Shown piece after piece: positions 11,282 through 21,067 of a stretch of 64,000 nucleotides of DNA. Position 1 is the stretch's first letter, and each line of letters starts with the position of its first letter. The notes under the pieces are model-generated. The model saw only the letters and a program-made list of their open reading frames with translations. It was not told where the DNA came from and ran no database searches. Origin of the DNA: Chinchilla lanigera (taxonomy: Eukaryota; Chordata; Mammalia; Rodentia; Chinchillidae); the NCBI RefSeq assembly GCF_000276665.1, contig NW_004955459.1, positions 15,089,367 through 15,153,366 on the forward strand, in the 5' to 3' direction. The position numbers were made by a program, and so were the translations under genes.

Positions 11282-11416
11282 AACAGGGTCTTGCTCTGTA
11301 GTTCAGGCTGAACTTCAACTCACACTGTCACCCAGGCTGGCCTCAAATTAATAGCAATCATCCTGCCTCAGCCTCCCAAGTGCTGGGATTACAGGTGTTC
11401 ACCACCACACCCAGCT
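11282..11416 (-). mobile_element. B1 SINE
   Basis: Reverse-oriented 7SL-derived sequence with the internal duplication ('TAGTTCAGGCTGAACTTCAA' then 'CACCCAGGCTGGCCTCAAAT') and 'CCTCCCAAGTGCTGGGATTA'. Confidence 0.92.
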
Positions 11417-11879
11417 GAGGAGAGGAAATTGAAAAAGAAGAGAGAGAATGTTCCTGGAAGAAGAAATGACTTCAATAAAGATGTGGTAAAGAACAAGATG
11501 TGTTTGTGGAGCCATGCAGAGCATAAGGTATGACCCATGCTGATATTATAGCTATTGGAAAGGCAGGGAATGCTGCTGTGTTTGGATATCACCCCAGGTA
11601 TCTCAGCATTTAACTGGTAGGAGTGGAAATTCACTCATGGACTTCAAGGGGATTGACAATGTTGAACCTGGTGCTCCCAGGAAATAGCAGTAGTTAAGCA
11701 GTCCTCCCACCTGAAGAGTCAGGTGTTCTGAGGCAGCTTACCACAGAAGCCACTTTCCTTGTCTGACTTCAGCAAGACATACCAACCACTCTCTTTCTAG
11801 GCTCCAATAAGAATCTGACACCTCTCCTGTTTGTCTATGACAAAGCCAAGCACAGACCTCTTCTGTTTTGCTTGAACCT
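11417..11879. other. Unique sequence, nothing recognised
   Basis: Single-copy-looking DNA between a B1 and an LTR; no supported feature. Confidence 0.4.
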
Positions 11880-12237
11880 TGTCTTGGTTACTTTTAGCTC
11901 GCTGCTGGGACAAAATACCTGATGCCCAAAATTAAGGAAGGAAAGGTTTATTTCGCTTACGGTTCATGGAGGTTTCAGTCCGTACTTGGCAGATTATAAG
12001 GCAGAGTGGCACATGGCAGAGAGCTACAGCTCAGGGCGACAGAACACAGCAAAGCAACAACCACACACTAGGGAAGAATGGGGGAGGAATGGCCTCAAGC
12101 ACCCTTTTCCTCTCCCTTACATATGCAAACTATCCACCCCAGGGCTGGTGTAGCTCTCACACCCATAATTAAACTCTAATAGCCTGCCCCATGGCCGCAT
12201 GAGGGTTTGGGGGGACACACAGACATAAACCATAACA
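11880..12237 (-). mobile_element. ERVL-MaLR solo LTR (358 bp) with perfect TSD
   Basis: Runs TGTCTTGGTTAC... to ...AAACCATAACA (reverse strand TG...CA). The 5-bp flanks aacct at 11875-11879 and 12238-12242 are identical, the expected integration duplication. Internal 'GGAAAGGTTTATTTCGC' marks the polyA side. Confidence 0.92.
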
Positions 12238-12264
12238 AACCTGTTGACAAGGCCCAGCACAGAC

Positions 12265-12722
12265 CGTACTGTATTCATTTGCAAAAGCTGCTATAACAAG
12301 CAGCACAAACTAGGTGGTGTCAACTGCCTACCCATTTGTTGTCTCACACTTCTGGAGGCTGGAAGTTTGAAATCAAAACTTTGGCATAACTGCACTTGAT
12401 TGCGACCTAGGGGAGAACACATTCTATGTACTTCTCTTAGATCACAGTGTTTTCAGGACTCTTTGACATTCCCTGGCTTGCAGCTGCATAACTCCAGCCT
12501 CCCTCTGTCATCACTTGACATTCTCCTCCCTGCTTATCTGCCTTCTCTTCTCTTTAAGGACCAGTCATATTGGATTAAGGCACATAGTAACAACCTCGTC
12601 CTATTTTGATTACATCTGCAATGACTCTATTTTTAAATAAGGTCATATGCACAAGTACAGTGCGTTAGCATGTCGATATATCTTGTGGAAAGGTAGAGGA
12701 CACCATTCAATTAGTAACACAG
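12265..12722 (-). mobile_element. MLT1-type LTR
   Basis: 'AAAGCTGCTATAACAAGCAG', 'TCACACTTCTGGAGGCTGGA', 'GATTACATCTGCAATGACTC' and 'TAAATAAGGTCATATGCACA' occur in the order of a reverse MLT1 LTR; ends near ATTAGTAACACA. Confidence 0.75.
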
Positions 12723-12724
12723 AC

Positions 12725-14229
12725 TCTACAACCTCACATTCTTTATCTCATGAATGAGTAGCTGAGATGAAAGCTTTTTGTACCTCACACTAACTAACCA
12801 TAGGTTCGGGGGTTCTTGTACAGAAGATTGAGACTTTCTCTGTTTGTAAAACAACCCCATCTGTAAACCACCTCTCCTGCAACATCTCTCCTTATAAAAA
12901 ATCAAGGCGAAATCACTTTGTTGAGGTTCTGTATCTTAGGATGTGGAGTGTTCCTCCTATTGCAATGGACTGAATAAAATCAACCTCCTTACTTGTTTTG
13001 CTTATTTCTTATTTGCTAGGGTAAAATATCACATCTAGAGTCTCACAGTTATTTTGAGTAACAATACAGAGGTGGACAACAGCATCAAGGGCCAATAGTA
13101 GTCACCAAGCGTCTGCGCTGCAATGAATGCTGTGGAGCTCGGCTCAGCTATGCTCTTGCTCCTGAGAATATCAGCTGCCTCCCTTACCAGGAATTGCCTC
13201 CACCTGTTCCCTGTTAGTGCTCCAAAGACAAGACAGGTACAGTGAGATAATAGATTTCTAACTTCTGTCTTGTAAATGTAGATTAGGGAAATGTTTGTTG
13301 TCGCCTTTTTTCCTGTACATCTGCATTGCAGGGAGCAGAAGTTGATGTGCACCCAAGGGAGGACACTGCCTGCCTCTGTGCAGACTTTCATATCCAAGAT
13401 TCATGGCTCATTGAAATGATGGGACTGAATGCTCCCAGAGCGTGGGAGTGGGGTTAGGTGGAGCAAATTGAAACTGCTGTATCAAAAGCTTGGAGGAGGC
13501 AAAGAGAGGAGGCAAAGGTGTCAAGGTTTTGCAGCCCCTTAGGTTCAAGAGTTAGGCTCAGAGAAGACATACTGTTATCAATAAGATGGCCTTGAGAACA
13601 ATGACCAAATATACCAAAACTGGTCAGATGAGCAATAAAGCAACTCCCCTCCAACTGGACCACATTTGTTTGTTTGTTTGTTTATTTTTTAACTGAAGTT
13701 AAGGTTGTTAGTGCAAGTCAGAATAAAGAAAAACAAAACATTTTGTGCCATCCAATAATACAGATCAAACCTTCAACCAATATAGAGCCAAATGCAAGAC
13801 AGACAAACAGAAGTGGATAAATAAGCCAACTGTCAACTGCTGATTTAAGCAGTGTATGTCTCCCCCACCTCCAGCTTTACTAAAGCCTTCTTGAAGAGAA
13901 GGGTGCCGGCCCATTATTAGCATCCCTGACTTCCCTAAACTAGGTGGGCTGTAATAAGCACAGCTAGCTCTTTGAAAGAGCCCCTGGTTTTAGCTTCACC
14001 ATTTTTCTTGGAGATGCAGCAGCTGTCAACCAAACAGCTTGCATCTACTCAAGTCCCCCCAACTGCCACTATGATAGCAGTGACTATCTTGAATACCCCA
14101 CACCCACCCCAGGAGACTATCCTGACTGCAGTGGTTTCAGTATGAACCTAGCAATAGAATTGAACTCACATATCAGTGTCGATATCCTTTACCAACAGTG
14201 CCCTCAATGTGACTGGTATTCTACATTGG
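12725..14229. other. Mostly unique sequence with (TTTG)n
   Basis: A short (TTTG)n run lies at 13664-13684. A 120-codon minus-strand frame (13035-13397) shows no recognisable domain, signal or homology. No gene called. Confidence 0.4.
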
Positions 14230-14428
14230 GATACATGTGGGTTTTGAGGCAATCTCATGGGAATGTCAACACTACATAGAACCAGGACAAGGTTGGTGAA
14301 CTCCCCATGACTCTATATCTTCCCTCCCCTCACTACTTGCCACTTCATGCTTTCTGTGGTTTTTGATGGCTGGGAGTCTCTTTGCCAGGATGCACTTTGT
14401 CTGCCTTGAAGTCGGCTCAGGGCCACCT
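14230..14428 (+). repeat. 199-bp direct repeat, copy 1
   Basis: Matches 16604-16802 along its whole length, including the shared blocks 'ACTACATAGAACCAGGACAA' and 'ATCTTCCCTCCCCTCAC', and ending at GGCTCAGGGCCACCT. The two copies bracket MaLR sequence. Confidence 0.85.
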
Positions 14429-14733
14429 TTCTAGGACATTCTGGTCAGAACTCAGAAGACCAGAAACCCAGTAAAGACCAGGGTCAGGAGATTTCTGCTA
14501 GGAAGAAGGACTGCTTTGACTGTTGGACTCCAGACAATGTGTGCTATGGCTTGGAAAAAGTTTTTCTGAATTTTGCTCATGTCTAGAGACTTTACCTAAG
14601 ACTAAAATTAAGGGTGGTGCACCAATTAATCTGGAAGAAGATATAGCAAGGCACTCTAATGTTGAGATGGTGGCATGGCTATTGTCGGGGTCTTTTAGCC
14701 AAATCTATATTGATAATCAAGAGCAAAGAGCCC

Positions 14734-14822
14734 AGGGCCAGGGATATAGCTCAGTGGCATAAGTGCCTGCCTGGCAAGCACAAGGTCCTGAGTTCAATTC
14801 CCAGCACACACACACAAAAAAA
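14734..14822 (+). mobile_element. ID SINE
   Basis: tRNA-like head 'CAGGGATATAGCTCAGTGGC' with A and B boxes, CACACACAC/A-rich tail. Flanking repeats agcaaaga at 14723 and 14823. Confidence 0.9.
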
Positions 14823-14927
14823 AGCAAAGATTCCCAGCAGAATGATTTCAAATATTGCAAATTTAGCTAGAAATAAAGCTCCAGTAAAGCTGTGGAATGC
14901 AAAGATAAATTATAGGAAATCTCAATT

Positions 14928-15024
14928 TTTTTTTTTCTTTTGGCAGTACCTGGGATCGAACTCAGGACCTTGTGCTTGCCAGGCAGGCACTTGCACCACT
15001 GAGCTATCTCCTCAGTCCCACATG
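14928..15024 (-). mobile_element. ID SINE
   Basis: T-rich tail then the reverse complement of the ID head, ending TCAGTCCC. Flanking duplications ggaaatctcaatt (14915-14927) and ggagatctcaatt (15025-15037), 12 of 13 identical. Confidence 0.92.
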
Positions 15025-15950
15025 GGAGATCTCAATTGCTGAGAAGGAAGAGGAGAATATAAAACATGGCCTGAGAGCATCACAACATGGAGCAAGTCTC
15101 CAACATTTGCAGCCTCAAAACTGCAAAAGTGAAAGATGTTGCTTTGAGGAGAAAGCTGTAGAGCACCATGTTCCAGAATGGGAGCAACACAGAAAAAATT
15201 TTCCTCAGATTTGGATTCAGAGTACACAGCAATGCAGGCATTGAAGCCCTACAGCCAAAAGAAAGTAAAGCTTGGCTGCTGCTCCAGCTGGCAGCAGACC
15301 TTGGCATCATGAACACCGTGCTAGTTTTAGGCGCATGCAGAATGCAAGAATTGTGTGATTAAGAAGGCTTCCACACCAATTTCAAAAGGAAGCGGGGCAG
15401 CATGACCCAGAGAGGGTAATATGTGACACTATGAGGGTGAAGCCAAAGGTGCAATGAAGACTCCAGAAGTTTGGAAAAGCCAGGAACATGCATCATCTAA
15501 GGAAAGCTGCAAGGAGGGACCAAAGCCAGATAAGAGAGAAGCCATGTGAGCTACAACCACCGGAAGTGTCATAGGGGCAGAGTCACCCAAGCCATTTGGA
15601 GCTAACAACTTGCCACAAATTGCTTCAGATGCTGGACATGGAATGGCAATACTTAATGTTTGCCCTGCTGGATTTTGGACTTACTTGGGTCCCAATCTTT
15701 TGTATTTCCCTCTTTGTAATTGTTACAGTGAAAATGTTTAGCTTATGCTATTGAATGTTGGAAGTGTTTAACGTTTCATTTGTACAGGGACTTGCAGCTA
15801 AGAGTTTGCCTTACATCTCAGAGGAGACTTGGGACTTAGACTTTTCAGCAGTGCTGAAACTGCTAGGTTTTTGGCAACTCTTAGAGATGGACTTAATGTC
15901 TTTTGCATAAAGGGATGTGCATGAGTCTTTGGAGAGCCAGAGGCAGAATG

Positions 15951-16233
15951 TTATGGTTCTAATGTAATACAATGTTGATAGACTAAATACTGGTTCTTAA
16001 GGAATGTTAAACCTATGTTATAATGTTCAAGTTGTGAAATGATAAGAATCAGTGTGTCTTTTTATCTGGAAACCAGTTTAAAGAAATGTGTCTGATTGCC
16101 ATGTTGACAAGGGGTGAACTGTACTGGTTGGTGCATTGTGTCAACTTGAGAAATTTAGAAGTTTGAGTACCTTAGCAGCTCTACATCCTAGGGTAGAGAG
16201 GACATGCCCTAGGGAGACTGTTCCAGGATGTTG
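15951..16233 (+). mobile_element. MaLR LTR, 5' part
   Basis: Begins TGTTATGGTTCTAATG immediately after the internal region. It includes a second 'CATTGTGTCAACTTGAGAAA' start-like block at 16134, so it may be a partial or rearranged LTR abutting the next one. Confidence 0.55.
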
Positions 16234-16603
16234 TAATGGTTGATTCATTGTGTCAACTTGAGAAGTTTAAAGGATTAACTATGTGACTCAGCAGGAGGGT
16301 AGGGTCCTCACTTTGTAAAACTCCTGAGCCTGTACAAGAGGAGGGCAGCGATATGATGTGAGTGCTGCATCCATCCCAGGGGGTGTAGCCTTCTTACAAT
16401 ATAAGGGAGGAGAACAAGCTTACTCCCCTCTTTTGCTCTTGGTGCTTCACTCTGTTCTGCTGCCTTGAACTGTTGCCCCTGTGCCATGCTATTCTGCCTT
16501 GGAGCCAGCTTATTATGGACTGAAACCTCTAAAAACTGTAAGCTAAATAAACTTTTCCTCTTTAGCTTTGGGAGCCAGGTATTTTATACAAGAAAAGGGG
16601 GGG
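16234..16603 (+). mobile_element. MaLR LTR, 3' end truncated
   Basis: Starts TGTAATGGTTGATTCATTGT, matching the reverse of 9693-10083. Contains 'GGACTGAAACCTCTAAAAAC' and AAATAAACTTTTCCTC polyA region. The usual GTAACCAAGACA end is replaced by a G-run that joins the 199-bp repeat. Confidence 0.8.
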
Positions 16604-16802
16604 GTACATGTGAGTTTTGAGGTGACTGCATGAGAATTTCCATACTACATAGAACCAGGACAAGAGGGGTGAACTTCCCATGACTCTGTATCTTCCCTCC
16701 CCTCACCACTTGCCACTTCATACATTCTGTACTTTTGATGGCTGAGAGTCTTCCTTGCCGTGCTGCCCGCTTTGTCTGCCTCCAAGCTGGCTCAGGGCCA
16801 CC
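16604..16802 (+). repeat. 199-bp direct repeat, copy 2
   Basis: Partner of 14230-14428, same orientation, 2374 bp downstream. Starts TACATGTGAGTTTTGAGG directly at the truncated LTR edge. Confidence 0.85.
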
Positions 16803-16809
16803 TATCCCA

Positions 16810-17235
16810 TAGCATCCACATGGGCCACAGGAAACTAATCAGTCTCCTGGAGACCAAAATTTCTAGCTTAGACCCACAGAAATGGGGACTGGGCAGTGAG
16901 AATCACAGGAAGTCTTAACTGCCTTTCTGTAAACCCAGACAGGGAGGCTGGAAATGTCTTAGTAAGCTCTTTAGAGTGTGACAGGAATTAGGTATTGTTA
17001 TTTTCAGCTTTAAGACTTCTGCAGAAATTCTGAAACAATCAAAAAAGCTTTGCATGTGATCCTGCTACATATCTGAATGCTCCTACTTCATCAGCACCCC
17101 CACAGAAGTCCCCAAACCATCCAAGAAGACTTTCTGCTCTGACAACTCTGGTTCTTGCTGAGAACTTTTCTGGAACATCTGATGCACTTAGTGTCAGAAC
17201 AACACATTCTGATAAGCAAATATATTCTGTCTCAC
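16810..17235. other. Unique sequence
   Basis: No recognisable feature. Confidence 0.4.
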
Positions 17236-17385
17236 GTTGGTCTTTTTGGTCCCAGTAGGACTGCAGGCTTTTTGAAGCTAGAGACTGTGCTTTACTCTTA
17301 TTTTTTATCCCCTGTAGCTTTTACTTTTCTACCAACATAAAGGTGCTCAGTACACATTTGAAGTGAGTTGAATTGAATTTTCAAT
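17236..17385 (+). mobile_element. LINE-2 3' end fossil
   Basis: 'CTGCAGGCTTTTTGAAGCTA', 'GACTGTGCTTTACTC', 'AGGTGCTCAGTACACATTTG' follow the L2 3' end order (…gggcagggactgtg… / …ggtgctcaataaat…). Confidence 0.65.
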
Positions 17386-17389
17386 CAGA

Positions 17390-17964
17390 CATATACTACA
17401 TGGAGAGAGCCCTAATGTATCTAGGGGTGCAGCATACAGAGCAGAAAGAGAGATTATACGTGAAGTTTCTTTCTGAAATTTAGATGCTGTAAAATTGAAC
17501 AGGAACTGTAAAGATAACATATGCTGCTTTTACTTAGAGTTAGACAGTGATGCTTATACATTTCTAGGTTCAGGATCCAGTGTACTGGGTCTATTTGCAT
17601 AGGCAGAACCTGAGCCCTAAAACTATGAGAAGGAAGGAAGAGGGAGCTGGAGTGTGGCCTCCTTCCCCTCTTCACATGAAACTCTTTTTCACCCAGAAAG
17701 TTCCATCACTAGACAGGAGTGACAGATACTTGAATATGGCAGGAAATGCTGCAGTACCCAAAGCAGTAGGTTAGATGAGCCTATCTATTTCTCTCCTTGT
17801 CTTTCCTCATTCATATACAATCACACAGGAGCATGCACACTCCCAGCACTTCAGGTGAAATTTATGTGCTAAAATTCAAGTAAATAGGACATGCTGAACT
17901 GGCTTCTCTCTTCTCTTAACTTTACACACCTTCTCCAATGGGGAACGTGTGTGAGAACACATAT
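17390..17964. other. Unique sequence
   Basis: No repeat or gene recognised; two overlapping 64-73 codon frames are unremarkable. Confidence 0.4.
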
Positions 17965-18053
17965 ATGCACTCAAGGGTGGAACCTAGGGCCTCACACATG
18001 CTAACCATGGGCTCTACCATTAAGCTACAACCATTAAGCTACAACCCCAGCCC
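17965..18053 (-). mobile_element. Degenerate ID-type SINE with internal duplication
   Basis: Reverse ID/tRNA-like sequence ('CCTAGGGCCTCACACATGCT', 'TAAGCTACAACCCCAGCCC'). The 16-nt unit accattaagctacaac is tandemly duplicated at about 18016-18047. Confidence 0.6.
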
Positions 18054-18147
18054 TAAAGAATTTGTTCAAAACAGTTTTTTATACTATTAAACTCAAACAA
18101 TGTATGCTTTAACACATGCAACTTTAAGATATTACAATGTTTTAGAT

Positions 18148-18588
18148 TATGGCTTTTCCCTCTGAGGACCTCATGTGTTTGGGAATTTAACCCAGTGTAG
18201 AGGTGCAGCAATAGTAAGATATGGAAGAACATTTAAAAGATAGGGATTAGTGCAAGGCAATTAGGTTACTGGATTGTTGCCTTTGCAAGGGATTACTGTA
18301 ATTTTCATGGAAGCCCAAATGAGTCTACACAAGAGCAGGTTGCTATAAAAGGGTAAAACTGGATGCTCTCTGCTGTCTCACCATATAATATCTCCCTCTT
18401 GCACACACTCCTGCCATGAGTCAGTGCACCATAACGTGGTGTAATCAAGAAGGCCTTCCCAGAGCTAAACAGATTTCAACACCATGCTTTTGACCCTATG
18501 AAGCTGCAAGCTAACTAAGGCTTTTTTCATTTATAAGTAGCCAGCTTCAGGTATTTTGTTACAGCAATAAAAATTGGAATGATACAGA
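18148..18588 (+). mobile_element. MaLR LTR
   Basis: Plus-strand LTR pattern: 'GAGGACCTCATGTGTTTGGG' start region, 'CTCTGCTGTCTCACCATATAA', 'GAAGCTGCAAGCTAACTAAG', and the end 'GGTATTTTGTTACAGCAATA'. Confidence 0.65.
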
Positions 18589-18599
18589 TATCTACTTGG

Positions 18600-19150
18600 A
18601 ACAAGTAAAACAGGATCCTAAACTCTTGAACCCCACCAACCGACAAGTACAGAAATATTTCCTTCATATAACTGCAGCCCCACAGGCTAGAACAGGAAGT
18701 CTAGACTGAAGCATTTCCCCCTGCATATATACTTGTGAGAACTCTAATGTGTAGGATATTGCTTGTTTCCAAAACTAGTGAGATGAGAGGTCCTCAACCT
18801 CAGGCACTGGTATGTACATAGACATCCTACATTTTTCCTTAAATCAGAAACTGGGTGCCAAGGCATTCATATGCTATTTCACCTGCTGCTTGGCTTTTCC
18901 ACACCTGCAAAGGGGCATGACCATGCTTCTTGGGCCTATTAGAGCAAGAGATCCCTCTTCCACTGCCAATTAGCTTTCTTTACTGACTTCCTTCCCAAGT
19001 GTTTCCTAGGAACTCAGTGATTACCTCGGTTTTATAATGACACAGTAGAAATGAAACTCATTTACTTACAGTTGCAGATCATTTATGCTCAATCCATCCT
19101 TCTTAGATAGAAGTCAAGGAATGTAGGCACAAAGGGAAGGCATTAGGAGT
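18600..19150. other. Unique sequence
   Basis: No recognisable feature. Confidence 0.4.
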
Positions 19151-19152
19151 TG

Positions 19153-19500
19153 TCTTAGTCCATTTGGACTGATGTAACCAAATACCTCAGGATGTATGCT
19201 TCATGCAATAGAAATGCATTTCTCATAGTCCTGGAAGGTGGAAAGTACAAAATCAAGGTAGCAGACAGTTTTGTGTTTGACAAAAACCCACCTCTTAAGC
19301 AGCTGTGTTTTCACTGCATCTTCAGAGGGTAGGAGACAGGGATGGAACCCACAGGGCATGCTAAGCACATATCGTAGCACTGAGCTACAACCCTAGCCCT
19401 TGGAGCCCCTTTGTGTGGCTTCTAATCCTTCCATGAGGGCTCAGTCTTAAGACTTAATTACTTCCAAATACTATCAAATTAAGGATTAGGATTTCAACAT
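19153..19500 (-). mobile_element. MLT1-type LTR interrupted by ID-like SINE
   Basis: 'GTCTTAGTCCATTTGGACTG', 'TTCTCATAGTCCTGGAAGGT' and the far end 'AGGATTAGGATTTCAACATA' define a reverse MLT1/MST-like LTR. An ID-like segment (19342-19399, reverse, ending CACTGAGCTACAACCCTAGCCC) sits inside it. Confidence 0.7.
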
Positions 19501-19509
19501 ACAACTTTA

Positions 19510-20500
19510 AGGGTAACAAAAACATTTATACTGTAGGAGGAGCTCTGCACACCATTTTTTTTTTTTGTCCAGTTGGTATCCTTCAGCCCTACAAATAAGG
19601 CCTCTAGAAGTTGAATTTTAATCTCAAGGAGTAGAGTCATTCTGCTCCACCCCGCAGCTGATGGCATCGTGTCTGCCAAGGTAATGATTCTTTTTATGTG
19701 ACAAGGAGTTGGAAAAAGGGATGCTGAGCGAAGGAGTCCATATATTCCCCATAACTCGAATTATTACAGCGGGTTGCTCCATTACTCACCTTTGCAGTAG
19801 ACATTAATCACAAAAACAAAAAATCTGCAGAGCCAAGGAATTAGCAAGGATGAGCTGTTTCAACCCGCACCTTGTGCCAAGTGGATGCAGCGGCGATGAA
19901 GGATCGGCAGCGCTCCCCCTTTCCATCTGTTTTCTAACCATTAGCGTAAAAGTTTGCGAGGAAAACTCACGGCAGCAACTGAGACAGAGTTAGACCTTGG
20001 AAAGGTCTCACAAAGTCAGTTGTGAGGGCTCCCTACTCCCAAGGACTCCTTAGATCCATCTCGGGGACCTAGTGCTTCCCATATGATCTAGTTGTATGGG
20101 CTCATGCCAGATTTTACCAAACTATTGAAAACAGTCATATAAGAAATATTATATAGCTACAAAAGAAAAATACATGTAAAAGCTATTGATTTGGTATCCT
20201 AGAAAGGGGTGAATTATGAGGGTAAGAACAAGTTGTCAGGGGATGTATAACTATGATCTCTCTGGTTTGGCTATCTATTTTGATAAAATATGTAACATTC
20301 TAGTTTTAACCAGCCCATAGAAGATAGCCTCAAATTTGAATTTAAGGAGACTTACAGAAGATAAATACTCATAATATATTGTGAACAATTGAGTTTGTGG
20401 CTAGGGTATTCCTAAAACATGACTTCCTAAGTGCTCCCCCATAGCTCTGTGAACTCTAGCTCTGGGGTCTTACACAGGCCAGGGACACAGGTAGGGTTAA
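19510..20500. other. Unique sequence with a CpG-richer patch
   Basis: Around 19725-19970 CpG dinucleotides cluster (AGCGAAGG, AACTCGAATT, CAGCGGGT, AACCCGCACC, GCAGCGGCGATG, GATCGGCAGCGC, TTGCGAGG), unlike the CpG-depleted surroundings. No TATA box, ORF or repeat is convincing. Could be a short regulatory or conserved element; unproven. Confidence 0.35.
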
Positions 20501-20515
20501 AAGGTTGGTAACCAG

Positions 20516-20594
20516 CCCAGGATATAGCTAAGTGGCACAAATGCCCACCTGGCAAGTTCAAGGTCCCGAGTTTGATTCCTGGTACCAAAACAAT
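20516..20594 (+). mobile_element. ID SINE (short tail)
   Basis: tRNA-like 'CCCAGGATATAGCTAAGTGG' head with decayed A box and B box (GAGTTTGATTCC). Flanked by gttggtaaccag (20504-20515) and gttggtcaccag (20595-20606). Confidence 0.88.
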
Positions 20595-20606
20595 GTTGGT
20601 CACCAG

Positions 20607-20912
20607 TCTCCTATCCAGCCAGACTCCACAGCCATCACTGACCCTGTTGTCATGATTCCAGAGGCTTGCTGTAATTTGGAGCAAGGAACCAGCTCCTTGT
20701 CCTCCATGCTGACACTTCCTGCAATAGTTTCTCTCTGGGCTTTTCTATCTTCTACTTCTCTGTTTAGAAACAGGACTTGATTTCTCAGAGTCACCCTCTT
20801 CCTCTTTCAGTGCCTCTAGTCCAGAGGAAAACCTTTCCCTCATAGCATCTCTTTCTTTCAGTTACTCCTTCATAGCCTCCTGGTTCTACCTCTGGTTTGA
20901 GCTTTGAAAACA
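20607..20912. other. Unique sequence
   Basis: No recognisable feature; 82-codon frame overlaps the SINE and is not a gene. Confidence 0.4.
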
Positions 20913-20929
20913 AAAACCAGGAATTCTTT

Positions 20930-21050
20930 TTTTTTGTTTTTGTTTTTGTTTTTGTTTTTGTTTTTGTTTTTCTCCGGTACCGGGAACCTAACTCATGACC
21001 TTGCGCTTGCCAGGCAGGCGCTTTGCCACTGAGCTAAATCCCCAGCCCCT
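20930..21050 (-). mobile_element. ID SINE with (TTTTTG)n tail
   Basis: Reverse ID ('CCAGGCAGGCGCTTTGCCAC', ending AAATCCCCAGCCCC). The tail has evolved into a TTTTTG hexamer array. Perfect 17-bp duplication aaaaccaggaattcttt at 20913-20929 and 21051-21067. Confidence 0.95.
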
Positions 21051-21067
21051 AAAACCAGGAATTCTTT

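Larger units (their letters stand above)
14490..15950 (+). mobile_element. MaLR internal region
   Basis: Non-coding MaLR interior on the plus strand. Diagnostic is the 3' part (15650-15950): 'CAGAGGAGACTTGGGACTTA', 'GCAACTCTTAGAGATGGACT', 'GTCTTTTGCATAAAGGGATG' leading to 'GCAGAATGTTATGG' at the LTR boundary. The same blocks occur in reverse at 40383-40530. Two ID SINEs have inserted. Short frames (60-127 codons) in it are not genes. Confidence 0.75.

Noticed and set aside
13035..13397. 120-codon minus-strand ORF
   Set aside because: No domain, no splice or polyA context; expected by chance in 64 kb.
14523..15042. Overlapping ORFs of 79-127 codons
   Set aside because: They run across MaLR interior and ID SINEs; non-coding repeats.
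16134..16260. Tandem LTR starts read as two complete LTRs
   Set aside because: Only the second has a full body; the first is partial, so only one LTR plus a fragment is claimed.
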